Origin: Sphagnum compactum
Taxonomy: Eukaryota; Bryophyta; Sphagnopsida; Sphagnales
Length of the DNA stretch: 64,000 nucleotides
Reading direction: 5' to 3'
NCBI GenBank assembly: GCA_965153455.1
Contig: OZ234501.1
Location: forward strand, 4,154,001 to 4,218,000
Below are positions 37,790-49,869 of this stretch, in pieces; the stretch's first letter is position 1, and the number at the start of each line of letters is the position of its first letter. Below the pieces are notes generated by a model. It had not been told where the DNA came from. It made no database searches and worked only from the letters and a program-made list of their open reading frames with translations. The position numbers were made by a program, and so were the translations under genes.

Positions 37790-38110
37790 ACCTTATTGGT
37801 ACTACTAAGGGCATGATATTATGTTTCAATTCATTATAAAATATAGTAGCTTAAGGCCTGTAGGTAATAGGTCCATTTTTATAGGAGGAATCCTATAAGA
37901 TGATATTTTTGCTTGTGTTGAAACTTGATATTAATATAAAGTTATAATATCTTGAAGGATTTTGGTTTCTTTTAGAGGATTTTGGGAAAAACTTATTTTT
38001 CTATGGTGAAATATTTGAGTTTCCATAAGTTTTTTTTGCCTTAAGGTACTTTTTAATTTAAATGGCAAGGTTGCAATGTGACACGCCGTTGTTTGGTTTG
38101 GCACTAGGTG
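37790..38110 (+). repeat. Dispersed repeat family B, copy 1
   Basis: This is collinear with 55560-55850. Shared blocks are TATAGTAGCTTAA, GCTTGTGTTGAAACTTGA, ATCTTGAAGGATTTTGGTTT, TGGTGAAATATTTGAGTTTC and AATGGCAAGG. Both copies are in the same orientation, 17.7 kb apart with a BAG gene between, so they are not LTRs of one element. Confidence 0.8.
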
Positions 38111-39109
38111 TCGAATAATGATTTTATTTTTCAAAGTTGAATTCAACAATATAAATGATAATTTATGAAATCTTCAAGGTGATATTATATCGAGATAAAA
38201 TTATTTGATCGTTTGTGATTCATCATTTGGATTTAATGTTATTATTACATAGATAAAAAGTAACTTAAAAAAAATTTAAAAAATTTTTGTAGCCAAAATG
38301 GCTATGAAGCATAAAAAGACGTAGAAATATTTGGTTTGCTTTTCAAAACGATTAACCAAATAGGCTATAAATCAAATTAATTGAAATGTTAAATTTAGTT
38401 TTGAAATTATTTTCTTTTTGCTTTATTTCAGTCCTTCTTTAAAGCGGATCTTTCAAGGACTATGATTACATAGACATAAAGTAGTTTTATTTTGTTTTTA
38501 AATAAAAAGTTAATTTGCTTTGTAACCAAAATGACGATCGAATATGGAAAGAAGTAAGAGAATTGACAATGATTTTTAATATGCATAGCCAAATATGGCT
38601 ATAAACCAAAATAAAAATGTATTTAGTTCATTTAAGAATCATCATTTATTTATTATTTATTTCGCCAAAAATTTAGTTTTGCCAAAATAAATAAAATTTC
38701 TCTCCTCCCTTTTTCTTCTTCTCCTCTCCCTCCTCTTCTCGTTTCTTCCACCTCTTTTTTGGCAGGATGAAAAAAAAATTAAACATAGGTACATAAACAA
38801 CTTGGAAATCACTTAAATACACAAAATAAAAAATAAAAAATAAAAAATTGAAAAAGACATTAAATAGGTACAACTTTCACAACACTGTGAATAATAATAG
38901 TTAATATATTTTTTGTCATTATTATTTTCAATATTATTGTGAACTATAGTATGACATTTTGATATTTTGAGAAAGAAAGAAAAAGCATGACAAATCACAT
39001 TGCACCCGTAGATTTTTTTAAATTTTTTTTTTGGGTTTTGGGTTACCAATTTTCACAAATTTTCTTAAAATGTTTTTTGGGGGTCAAGTAGCGAATTTTA
39101 ATTTTAAAG

Positions 39110-39235
39110 TCACCCAAAAAACCATTGCCACAATTGGCTACAAGACGAAAGGGTGCTATTTTGAATATTGTCAAATTTGGCTCATTATATACTTATGGAT
39201 GATCACCACTTGAGAAATGTCACAAAATTTATATC
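39110..39235 (+). repeat. Dispersed repeat family A, partial copy 3
   Basis: It carries CAAATTTGGCTCATTATA, TATGGATGATCACCACTTGA and TGTCACAAAATTTA in the same order as copies 1 and 2. Confidence 0.5.
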
Positions 39236-40147
39236 CGGCGGGCAGCAGAGTTGATAACCACAGTTGTCATAAAATGATTCAAATACCCGGTTCTGCTATA
39301 TATATCTCCATGGATCAACATACCTGATTCTCATAGGTTTCAAGGTTTTCCATGAAGTGAAGTGGCCGGCCAGAAAACCTCCGGGTCTTTCATGAAACCC
39401 GACATTTCTTTTTCAGGTTTTTGAAATAATCCGAACCGGAGGTTTTATTCGATTTTTGATTTTTTTTCCGACCTGGAACGGGCAGTTATGAAATAAGTCC
39501 AATGCACGCCCAACACTGGTTTTAACAATTTTACAAAAAGTGCTGCTACAAGTGGCAACTTCAGGAGTGCCCAGGTCTAGAAGTGGCTAACTTAATTATA
39601 TTTTAATTTTTTAAAAATGGCGAGAAAATCCCTCAAAATAACAAAAAAAATGTGTGTGCGTGTGTGTGTGTGCTTATGTGTTTTTTTTTCTTTTCCATTT
39701 TCTGAAAAAAATTCGCCTAATTGCGAAAATTCGCCCCAAATAATTCACATTGTGTAAAGTCTTTTATTTCAAAAACAAACAGGAGGTAAAACTTTCCAAT
39801 GGGCAGACGAGCTGGGCAGATTCGAGAAACAAAATACCCTTTGAGAAAGTGGATTGGGGCAGCAGTGGGCAGGGGGGGCGGGGTGGGGGCAGGGGGTGGG
39901 AAGGACTCATCTCTCTTTCTCTCTTTTCTCGTTGGAAAACGGAGGCGGTGGCGATGGGCGACAAGCTTTTCTTCCTCTTCTTCTCGTTGTCTTTTGGTTT
40001 TTGCGGATCGGAAAACAAAGAAAAATGGCAGGCAGAAAGAGCAAGAAGTCGATCATGAAGAAATAGTAGAAGAAGAAACGGGAAAAAAGGGAAGAGATAG
40101 GAGAAGTAGAAACGGAAAAAAAGAGGGAGAAGGAGGAGTAAGTAGTC

Positions 40148-43100
40148 ATGGAGGGATCGAATGAGAATGGATCTGACGCGATCATCACAGGTGTGCATGA
40201 TCAAGAGCGCAAGTCCAAATCTGCCGGGATCGCCGATCCACCATCCTCCATCAGTTTGAAAGTCGCGCACGGCCTTTTCTTGCACGACGTTATTGTGCCG
40301 GTCCAGGCTTCTTTCGGTAGGTGAAGTCTCTTCAGTTCCTCCGGGATTGTCAAGGGTTTTGATTTATTCCTTCTTGTTTTTGTCTCTTTTCATTTTCCCT
40401 GTTTTCTTTTTTGGGTCTTTTTTTTTATTTTGTTTGTTTGTTTTTTTTTTTTGGCGTGTTTTCGTCTTCTCTTCTTGGCGATGCTGGTTTCAGAAATCTG
40501 GTTTATTTCTGCCGCACTCCTCGTTTTTGTTTTGCTGAAGAAGTTGGACGGCTAATCGCAGCAGCAGCAATGGATCAGAGTTATTAGTATGAGGGAATGT
40601 TTTTGGCCGGCCGGCGCGTCCGATGGTCATTGTTTTTTTCAGGAATCATACAATCTGTTTCCAACTTGCGACTGTCATGGAAGGCTTTAGACATTTATAC
40701 ATGCAGCTCGAGTCTTGTGCACACTTGTTGATCATCAGGATCATGGTGGAAGAAGCTCTGGCAGTATGTTTGGATGTTGTTGTCGTCTCTGAGTATAAGG
40801 TTGTAAACTGTGTGCGAGAACTGAAGGACAAGAAGAGGGATGGTGGTGAGGTTTTGCTGGTTGATTGTATGAGATTCATTTCGTCCACGCTGGTGGGTGG
40901 ATGCAGGGGATGTGAAAAACCTTCTGGTGCAGGAGACTGGACTGGAGCCTCAGGAGCAGCGCTTACTATTTAGAGGGAAGGAGAAGGAAGATGCAGAATT
41001 ATTGAGTAATGCAGGTGTGAAAGACAAATCAAAGCTCCTCCTTGTGGAGGATTCTGCTGCACATGAACGAAGGATTCATGAACAGCAAGAGAAAGAGCAA
41101 ATCACACGTGCCTGTCAAGCCATCTCAGTCATTCGAGCCAATGTGGACAAGCTTTCAGAACAGGTACAGGATTTTTTAACTGCAATTGAGATCTGAGAAA
41201 TCCATTGTGCTGTGAATTGACTCATGTGAAGGCTTTCTGCATCTGTCCTTCTCTTGCTCAATTTCCATGTGGACCGCTATCAATTGTTTGTTACTCTGGT
41301 ACCTCAATTCTGAGAGTTCTTGCATGAGATGCATCCTTTTTGCAACCTTTTTTCTCTCACTGTCAATGAACCGCAATTCCACTGCACTCCTACATAGTGA
41401 CCTTGCATATAATGTGACTCTGTTTGATTGAGTTTTTCTCAGTGGGTGCGTTTTTCTTTGGCCTTACATCTTTGCCCCCCCTGTTTGTCCCAATATCCTT
41501 GATTTCTCCGACTTCATGTATCTACTACACAAAGACTCTATCAGTGGTGATAGATACTGAAATCAATGTCTTGTGAGCTCAATTGTATTCCTAATGGCTA
41601 CTTCTTGCTATTTCTTGGATTTTGCAATATCCCTACATTTCAAAGACTTCAGCATTGATGTTTTTGACACCAGAATATGCATTTATTTAACATGGTTCAT
41701 ATGCGTCATGTGGATTCTATTGTTTCAGATTCTGCAAAAATTGCAATAGTGAGTTTTATAGGGTCTTAAGGCTTTGTCGCTCAAATGGCGAGCTTAATTG
41801 GTCTGTTGATGAAAAAGTAAGCTCGCCATTTGAGCTAGTCTTCACAGCTTCTTTTTAAATCTGACCAGAGGCTTGCTTAACAAAGAAAAGACTTCTACTT
41901 GATTTTTGAATGATCATTTTCAAAAGCTTCTTAATCCTAAGTGGGTAGTGTTTTTGAAGCACACTTTGTCCTCTAAAGGTCTTGTTCTCAAAGCTCTCCA
42001 TCTTTTCTCTCTCTTTTCCTCCCCCTTTCTTGATTTCTCTCTCTCTCTTTCTTCTTGTATTTTTCAGTCTTCTCCTTCTCTTCTCTTTTAGGTTTTGTTG
42101 AGCTAGCCATTGTTATGGTTGATGTTGCAGAAATTCAGTAGGTTGATTCATGTTTGGCATTAACCTCCACCTGTTGCCAGCAGCGCTTTGTGGGGATCTT
42201 ATTGTAGGTGGTTAATACAAGGTAGTTTGATTCTAAATGGAACTTGAAGGGATCCTTTGGTTCTGGTTTGGGTCCTTGCGATTTTTTTAATTTTGAAAGT
42301 GGAATCTTATGGGAGGTGGTTAATGGAATGTTGTTTGGTTTGTTAAAACTTAAAAGCCTTAAAATGAACCTTTGGTTTGGGTCCTTTCTAATTTGAAATT
42401 TTGACTGAAACCTCTAGTTCCAGTGCTGGTAAATTTTAAAAATTTGACAGAACCTACAGGAAGGTTTTGAAGCAGGTTCTTCAAATTAGAAAACTTCAGG
42501 TTCTGGTGTTTCTCGAAGGAATTTCAGACCTGGTGTAGTTTGAGACTGAGCTCAATTCTCCCTGTTCCTCACATGGCCCAACATAACTAATTGTGTCATA
42601 AAACTGTTGTACCACAGATTAAAGGTCACCATGGACACCATATATTTTCAGGATTTTCTTAAATTTTCACTGCCTAGAGAACCTGACCACTTATAAAGAA
42701 AGATTGCAGTAGTAATCTGGTTTTGATTTCAGCAAGAGACAGATTGTGCAGACCAGTTCCAGGTCCGAATCTAACAGGAGCCTTGTGCCTTGTAGCAAAG
42801 TCTGGTTCGGGGTCAATAGGAGATTGATCTTGTATGAATGGGGTCTGGTTACAGAGAACCATCCCAAAACTGGTAACCAGCCTGCAGGCTGGCCTGAACC
42901 CAGAACTGGCCAACACTGGTTAATACATAATACCTACATGCTGCTGTTGAAGTTTTGTGAACAGTGTATGTCCAATGTCGTAATAACTGCTTCTCAGTTT
43001 TTTTATTTTTGGTCTTGTTTGTTGTTTTCTTTTAGCTTGGGTCTCCTCTTTTTCATGTTTGCTGATTGGTGCTGTTATGTTGTGAGATGTGAAGTGTCAT

Positions 43101-43988
43101 AACCTGGTCATTAGGTTGTCTCTGAATTCTTTTCGTGTTGGCTTATGGAAAATTTGTCATCACTTGTTAAGATATTTATATCTATCACCCTTCTTGAGTC
43201 CACCAGCTGGATGTAGCCCAATTCATTCTTAAAACAAAGTGTTCAGTTGCAACTTGTGTTTGTCTTACACTACTACAGGTCAGAGTCCTGATATCATCTT
43301 GTATGGATGGGAATTTCAATCTTATTCTGTGGCGTTACTTCACCATTTTCCCTTACTCATTGATAATGTGTAAACAATTTTGCAGGTGATTAAGTTGTTG
43401 ACACATCCTACTGTTGAATGTAGGTATCAGCTTGTGAAGCAACAGCAAAAGAGGGAGGTGGATGCCCAGACAAAGACTTGCTCAGCTTAAGTGAAATGCT
43501 GATGCAAGCATTGCTGAAACTTGATGCTATTAAGGCAGAAGGAGAGGCCAAAAATTCCAGGAGAACAGAGGTATGGTATATGTGCCGACTTTGATTGATT
43601 GTTTTGTTTAATACTTGGAGGAACTTTCCAACAACATTGCTGGTTATGGCTTGTATTGGGGCAACTTTTTGTTACAACATTTCTTAAGTTGCCAATTAGT
43701 GTTCTCAGCACATTGTTTGGCTACTCTGATCTGAGCCCCTGTTGCCTATGTTTGTTGTTGCTGACCCCAGTCTTAATCAATTTATGGCAGGTGAAGAGGG
43801 TACAAGGATTGGTGGACACAATTGATAGGTTAAGAGGAGGGAACACAAATCCACCATCAGTTGAGAATGAAGTAATAGTGACCACTCAGTGGGAGACATT
43901 TGACAGTGATGTAGGGAGCAATGTAGGCAGCCTTGATGCTCCCCCATCCTCCTCCAACTCTGTCAATAAAGACTGGGAAACTTTTTAA
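40148..43988 (+). CDS. BAG: BAG family molecular chaperone regulator (ubiquitin-like plus BAG domain)
   Basis: Four exons, 40148-40316, 40907-41163, 43424-43570 and 43791-43988, join in phase to 256 residues. An in-frame TAA nine bases upstream fixes the first ATG. A ubiquitin-like domain spans about 36-107 (ISLKVAHGLF; GLEPQEQRLLFRGKE). A BAG domain follows at about 125-210 (VIRANVDKLSEQ; MLMQALLKLDAIKAEGEAK; VKRVQGLVDTIDRL). The tail has WETFDSDVG and DWETF motifs seen in Arabidopsis BAG1-4 types. Such proteins bind the HSP70 ATPase domain in the cytosol and act as nucleotide-exchange co-chaperones linked to stress responses. Exon 3 must start after the TAG at 43421-43423. A nearer-looking CAG at 43383-43385 gives a frameshift to a stop. 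Confidence 0.94.
41779..41835. repeat. Perfect 18-bp inverted repeat in BAG intron 2
   Basis: GCTCAAATGGCGAGCTTA at 41779-41796 is exactly complementary to TAAGCTCGCCATTTGAGC at 41818-41835, separated by 21 bases. It could be a small foldback element or a structured intronic RNA. Confidence 0.9.
42195..42415. repeat. Tandem duplication of about 115 bp in BAG intron 2
   Basis: Both halves contain AGGTGGTTAAT, a GTTTG(A/G)TT segment, AACTTGAAGG/AACTTAAAAG and GGTTTGGGTCCTT, in the same order. The surrounding intron is otherwise unremarkable. Confidence 0.65.
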
Positions 43989-46900
43989 TTGAAGGCAGTA
44001 GCAATTGCCTTACACTTTACATTGTGTTTGTGGATTGTTTCTTGCCCAGGGGCTTGTTGACTGTTCCTGCTAGGGAACAATATTTAAAAATGCCTAGTTT
44101 TGAAGCAGATATTGACTGCAGTCAGTAGTTGTACTAAAGCTGTGGCTTCTCTAGGTGCACCAGTATCTTATAGTTTGCTTTCTTCTTTCTTATGAGTTTG
44201 CATTGTTCAGAGTTGAAAAAGGATATCTGTATTATTAGATAGACTAATTGGACTGTTAACATCAATATCAGTGTGCATCTGCACATGATTGTGTGACGGG
44301 TACCTGCTGGCTCTCCTCAGCAACACAAGGGTTCAGTGGTTGCGTGCTTTGTAGCAGCGTGTATGTTTTGGGTGTTCTCATTTTGACACCTTTGAAAACT
44401 GAGATTGGTGTGAAACTGAGGCCAGATATGCTTGGTGGTCCACAATGGATTCTCAAATGAAGCGTTTAGGTCAGATTATGTTTGTAGAGCCAGATTTGAT
44501 ACAAGAAACGAGATATGGTTGTGAACTATAAGTCTAATGCATGAATGTGTGAAGTCTGGTTGCAGAATCAGATTCTTGACCAAGAAAAACCCAGAAGAGA
44601 TTTCTGGAGTTCCAAGAAAAGACCAATGTCAAACCTCTGATCTGGCTGCTCCATCAAGTCCAAAAATGAATTTAGCAAGCAAGAGCAAGATGTGGTAAAT
44701 CCTATATCTCAATGTGTTCGATTTGTTTGGATTGACTAAGTCTCTGGAAGGAATTTTCTGGAGGAAATAGGAAGAGACGAAGAGTAGTATTGATTTGCTG
44801 TAGTTTGGAAGAAGGGTGAGAGGCAATGATTAATCATATATCCCCAAGGTTTTGTCGATGTTTGGAAACAAGGCAAGAGGTTCATAGCATCTCCAAGGTT
44901 TTGCAGATGTTCCTTGTCACTTGCACTGAACTTTGTCTGTTTTCAATTTGACTCTAATACAAAAATTTGGGCTTTCCTTGTAATTTGTAGCGAGGATTGT
45001 AGCACTCATCTTGACCTAACAACCAGTTCATGAAGATTAAGCACCACCAACTATGAATGGATTGCCACAAAGGGCGAAGGAAATACCAACTAGAAACCTC
45101 AAAAAATTTTCAAAAAAAGGTTGGTTGTCACAGTGTGAAAATTTGGAAAAAAAGAAATGCTGCTTCAAATCTGTGCTTATGGTTTAGGGTTTAAGGCGAA
45201 ATGGAAGGTATTAAAGCATTTCCAGCGGTGCTATGTATTCCAGACCACCCTAAACCCTAAAGCCTGCAAAAATGTTTCTCACATTCAACATTCAAGATTA
45301 CTTATTTACTTAATTTCTAATCCCACCCATAAATGTCTTTTGCAGCGCAGACGCAAACCTTCACAACTACACAACAGACAGCGCAGTGAAAAAGAAGAAG
45401 AAGTTCAGAACCAGGATTCCTTCCCTGGTAGGTAGTAGGTAGTTGGTACAGACTATAGATTGCTCCGTAATGGACAAAAAGAACCTATAGAAACAAGCGC
45501 AGAGCTTGAGCTCGACGGCCTTGGAGCAAAGGGTAGGCAAGCACGCAAAAGGGCACGCTCGAGTAGGGGGGCTAGCGAGCAACGATGCGCTTGCCAGTGG
45601 GATCCAAAGGCCACGAAAGTGCACTGAGTTTTTCTTTTAAAGGCCATTTTGTACGAGGTACCCAGTCCACTAAAGGGCTGACTTAGGGGGGTTTTTTTAA
45701 GCGGTTATTTTTTTTAAAAAGTTTTTTTATTTTATTACCTGGTCATTGGCATAGGTGCCTTGTGGGACCCAAGTGACATGGGAAAGCGATTGAGGGTAGT
45801 AAACACTAGGGTGTTTAGGTTGTGTTGAACTTAATAGAGATGTGATTGTGACATCCAAGCCCATAGTGAACTTAGGGTTTGGTATAATGTCGTAGCTAGG
45901 GACCCTTATGAGGTTTTTTATTTTTTATTTTTAAATTTTTTTTAGTTTTGTGTGATTAACTTTGTAAATTTCAAAATATATTATAATGATAGGCCGTGTT
46001 TAGAATGTGCTTTTAGTAGGCCTCCTTACTTCCTCAAGGGTACCAAACGTCGCATGTCCTTTAATTCATCAAGTCTCATTGAATCTCATAGTTCCCATTG
46101 TCCATTTGTTTTATCTTGTGTTTCCATTGACCTATTTTGCACCCTATCTCCCATGCAAATCACGAACCACCCACTAATTCTCGTTCCCATTTGAACAAAT
46201 CACACACCACCTATTAGTTCCCCTTATTAGCCCTTAATCCTTCGTGTGAATGTGGGGCCTTAACCTTACATTTTCCCAAACTCCTTTGACCATGCACAAG
46301 AAAGACCTTTTCCCCCCTTCATTTTATCGGCCACTACAATTGCCCATGATCAGACCCCCCAACTTACCCCCATCTCTTCAATGCTCACAACCTCCACTTA
46401 AAATCTTTTGCCCCACATGTGGGTGCTAATTTAGTAGTCGAGGGTTAGCTCATTATCAGCGTTTTTGTCAGGCATCCAATTCATCTAATCCAAACCCCTA
46501 TGACCATCGCAGTTCAATACCTTCCTTTGCCCCCACCTTGCTTGCATAAGCCTGGACTTGTGTTTTGTCATTGGATGTATTTGGTTATTTTCCTTTAGGT
46601 TTTTGTTGTTTTCGACTGTACAACCGCATCCCTATTGTTTTATGGTGTGATGTACAAGTGATGTTTCATTTTCCATTGGCTAAGTTGGCACAAAACCCCT
46701 ATTATGTGGCAACTTGACACTTGTTTTTCTTGTTACCCTAATGGTGTTTTGTTTTGCCCTTTCGTGATGGGATAATAGGGCATAGGGAAATGTGGATTCG
46801 ACTCAAGCACTTTCTAATAGGCGACTAGGAAAACTTGCAAGATAAGTTATTTTTGCGAGCCCAAGCTTTAACAACAAGTTCGAACTTGGTGCCTTTTTCT
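43989..46900. other. BAG 3' flank and spacer with one zinc-finger relic
   Basis: The first few hundred bases are probably BAG 3' UTR. Telomere-like motifs lie at 45182-45195 and 45247-45262. At about 46409-46490 a plus-strand frame reads CPTCGC, a stop, then FSSRGLAHYQRFCQ. It looks like a broken Cys2-His-Cys finger of a transposon or nuclear protein. No complete gene is supported. Confidence 0.45.
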
Positions 46901-46909
46901 CAACATGAT

Positions 46910-47100
46910 CCTTTAATCAAGGTTGTCAAAATTGATGTGACGCACCCATTTTGTGTTGGGCATCACATTGGGGTCTCTCCTAACAAATGCAAAAAAATCT
47001 TGGGTCATATTTGGGTTGCCCTTGTTACAATTGCCGACGAAAAGTTTTTGGTCACCAAGCCTGCGATAATCGAAAATTTTTCGTCGCCATCTTTTTGATG
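46910..47100 (+). repeat. Second copy of the hAT-flank repeat
   Basis: GGTTGTCAAAATTGATGTGA, followed by a CGCACCCATTTTG block, matches 15040-15090. TTTTTGGTCACCAA and TTTTTCGTCGCCAT follow, as in the 15-kb copy. No transposase is recognisable downstream. Confidence 0.6.
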
Positions 47101-47580
47101 TGTCATTGTGGCTTTGCCATTTACAGGAAGAATTATGGAAATTCCAATATTTCACCATGCAAAAAATTGATCTTCAAAAAATAATCTCCTAAAAAAAACC
47201 AAATTCTTTCAAGATATCACAACTCTATCATTAATCCCAAGTTTCAACAAAAGCCAAAGTATCATCTTTAAAAAATCCTTGCATAAAAATAAACCTATTA
47301 CATGGGGGCCAAAATAAACCTATTACATAGACCTACTATATTTTATAATGAATCTTAACATAATATCCTTGCCTTGGTAGGCAATGTCAAAAAAAATTGA
47401 AAACCAAAACAAAAGTACACAAAATGAATGTTTTGTAAAGTTTGCATAATAAACGTTGTTGTAAATGAATTTTTATTACTTCTTTCCATTATTTATGTCT
47501 ATTAAATTATGAGAACATTTATCAAAACAAATTATTAACGATAAGTCCAATCATCCATAATTCAAAAATTTAAGAAATAG

Positions 47581-47970
47581 ATGGGTAGTACTTGTGTAAA
47601 ATTGTATATGATCATTGTATCTTATGTTTATAAGAAACCCATCATCATTATAAAACATAGATCCGGATACAAATTTCAAATGTGTAAAGAGGATGGATTC
47701 AAAAATCTCATATTTGATTATACACGACAACATGATTCATTTACAAAATTGGGTTTTATAAAATCCGCAAGTTCAAAACATGTCATTTTTGAAAAATCAT
47801 GCAAATTACACCATATTCCATATCTAGCAATTACAAATTGTTTATGGTTGCCTTCAATAACATTCTTCAGGTGTAATCCAATTGTATGGAAGCCCCATCA
47901 ATGTGTGCATGAAGCGTTGAACAAATTTTCAATTTGGGTCATACATGTCATGGATAAGTTTCCCAAGTGA
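47581..47970 (+). CDS. Unrecognised 129-codon open frame
   Basis: An ATG frame in AT-rich DNA encodes a basic, Cys/His-containing sequence (for example KSASSKHVIFEKSCKLHHIP, then a C-terminal HQCVHEALNKFSIW). It is longer than expected by chance for this composition, but I recognise no family. There is no promoter evidence and no joining exon. It could be a relic of a mobile element whose left flank is the repeat at 46.9 kb. Confidence 0.2.
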   Translation: MGSTCVKLYMIIVSYVYKKPIIIIKHRSGYKFQMCKEDGFKNLIFDYTRQHDSFTKLGFIKSASSKHVIFEKSCKLHHIPYLAITNCLWLPSITFFRCNPIVWKPHQCVHEALNKFSIWVIHVMDKFPK

Positions 47971-49860
47971 CATATTGGTTCATTACATCAAAATGCGTCC
48001 TAGTTCACTTTGAGTTTCATTAAATTTTGAATGAATTTGGACATTTTTACCATGATGAAACTGGTCAACCCCCTAGTGAACAGGGATCAGTTGTTACGAA
48101 TAGTGAATTGGTCCACTAATACCTAGTGAAATACAAATTTACCAAGCCATTTCACTTACTAGTTAATTAACTAGGCAACAATTTAATATTATTGATAATT
48201 TCATGATTTTTAGCCTATGAATTATTGACACATGTCACTACCTATGCTAGGTTAAAACCTAGCCTAGGTACATGGCCATGTAATTAACCAAGTAAGCATC
48301 TACTCTAGGGAACTACATAAGAAAATATTCAATCAACTTAACATTATAGACTACAAAGTCACCTTGTGAAGTTTGATCCTTTGACCTGTAAGATGGAAAT
48401 AAACACCCCTACCATCAAGCCAGCACACTTGTGATAATGTGTTACGTTGCATTCTATTTACCAAATACGTCATTTTAATCATTACAAAAACATAACTTTG
48501 AAAATTCATATCTTATTGAATTTTTTTCCAAATGAAATTATTAAAGTTTAATTAAATTTATTTTTTTAATAATGTACATAATTACATTTATTTCCTTTTG
48601 AAAGTGTAAAATCATTTGAAAAAATGTTTTTTTAAATATCACTATTCAATAGCATTTCAATGACCATTTTTTTGAAAAATAAATTTTAATAAATGGATAA
48701 GAGTTTTGCTAATATAATAATATTACCTATGTTAAATTATTTTGAACTATTATAGGGCTATTTTTCATTGTTCTATTAATGGCTATTGGTGGTTATTATA
48801 TTAATGGATATTAGTGGTTATTTTACTAATGGTTATTGGTGCTTATTTTATTAATGGTTTTTGGTGGTTATTCTATTAATGGCTATTATGGTTATTCTAT
48901 TAATGACTATTGGTGGTTATTGGTGATTATTGTAGGTTAAATTTTCACAGGCTGTTAATGGCTATTGGTGGAGTTATTTTATTAATGGATATTGGTGCAT
49001 ATTTTATTTGTGGATATTAATGGTTATTATATTAATGGCTATTAGTGGCTATTATATCATGGTTGTTATATTGTAAACCATTGATGGTTATCTTATTGGT
49101 GGCTATTGATAGTTATTCTATTGGTGATTATTCTATTGATGGCTATTGATGGGCATTCTATTGGTGGTTATTTTATTATAAGTTATTATTAGATATTCTA
49201 GGTTATATTATCATAGGCTATTGGTAGTTATTTTATTGTAAATTATTGTAAATTATTTTTCATAAATTATTATTGATTATTCTAGGTTATTTTACCTTAG
49301 GTCATTACATTTTATTTTAGATATTTTAAATTATTATACTTATTATAAAATAACTTATAATAATAGGAAATAAAATGACCTTGAATAACCTAAAATATAT
49401 AACTTGAAATAACATATATATTAACTTAAAATAAAATAACCTAAAGTATAGCCTAAGGTGAATTGAAAATTTAGTATAAAATAATTTAAAGTAAAAAGCC
49501 TATAATAAACTAGTTAGGATATTTTAAGATAAAATAATGTATAATATTTTAAGGTATAATAATATATAATAACTTATAATAACTTAGGGTATAAGTTAGA
49601 ATAATTGAGGTAGCCTAAAATAATATAAAATATATTATAAAATAACATAAAAATAAACCTATTTACCACAATAAATTATAATAGTGAATTATGATAACCA
49701 ATAGTGAAACATGATGTTTACATAGTGATATTATAATGAAATAACTTTAACCGGGGTGAAACCATTAAAGTGTAGTTAACTTATTTCATTTTTAAGGTCC
49801 CATAGTGATTTAGGCTAGTGAACTACACCCCACTTTTGTACTAATGGTTGAATTGTTCAC
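47971..49860. other. AT-rich spacer with a tandem array
   Basis: No gene is seen. 48750-49320 is a degenerate array, and 49320-49640 consists largely of AATAACCTAAAATA-like sequence. Confidence 0.6.
48750..49320 (+). repeat. Degenerate 24-bp-type tandem array
   Basis: Motifs such as ATTAATGGCTATTGGTGGTT recur about 20 times with drift and gaps (TTATT, CTATT and GATGG variants). The region is strongly T-rich on the plus strand. Confidence 0.85.
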
Positions 49861-49869
49861 AAAATACTC

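Larger units (their letters stand above)
37000..39760. other. AT-rich spacer with dispersed repeats
   Basis: No exon is supported. It contains a repeat B copy at 37790-38110 and a family A copy at 39110-39235, plus GTAGCCAAAATGGCTAT-like fragments at 38290-38320 and 38580-38600. A T-rich/CTT-rich segment lies at 38700-38760 and TG repeats at 39652-39672. Confidence 0.55.

Noticed and set aside
39764-40285. 173-codon minus-strand frame at the BAG 5' end
   Set aside because: It overlaps the BAG leader and first exon on the other strand, and the translation is a Phe/Leu/Ser-rich by-product of purine-rich leader sequence.
45367-45647. Minus-strand frames with Cys/Pro/Ala-rich translation near 45.5 kb
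   Set aside because: No splice partners or family motifs. The local GC-rich sequence explains the lack of stops.
48750-49320. Possible CRISPR-like array
   Set aside because: Units are contiguous and drifting with no unique spacers, and the window is plant nuclear DNA.
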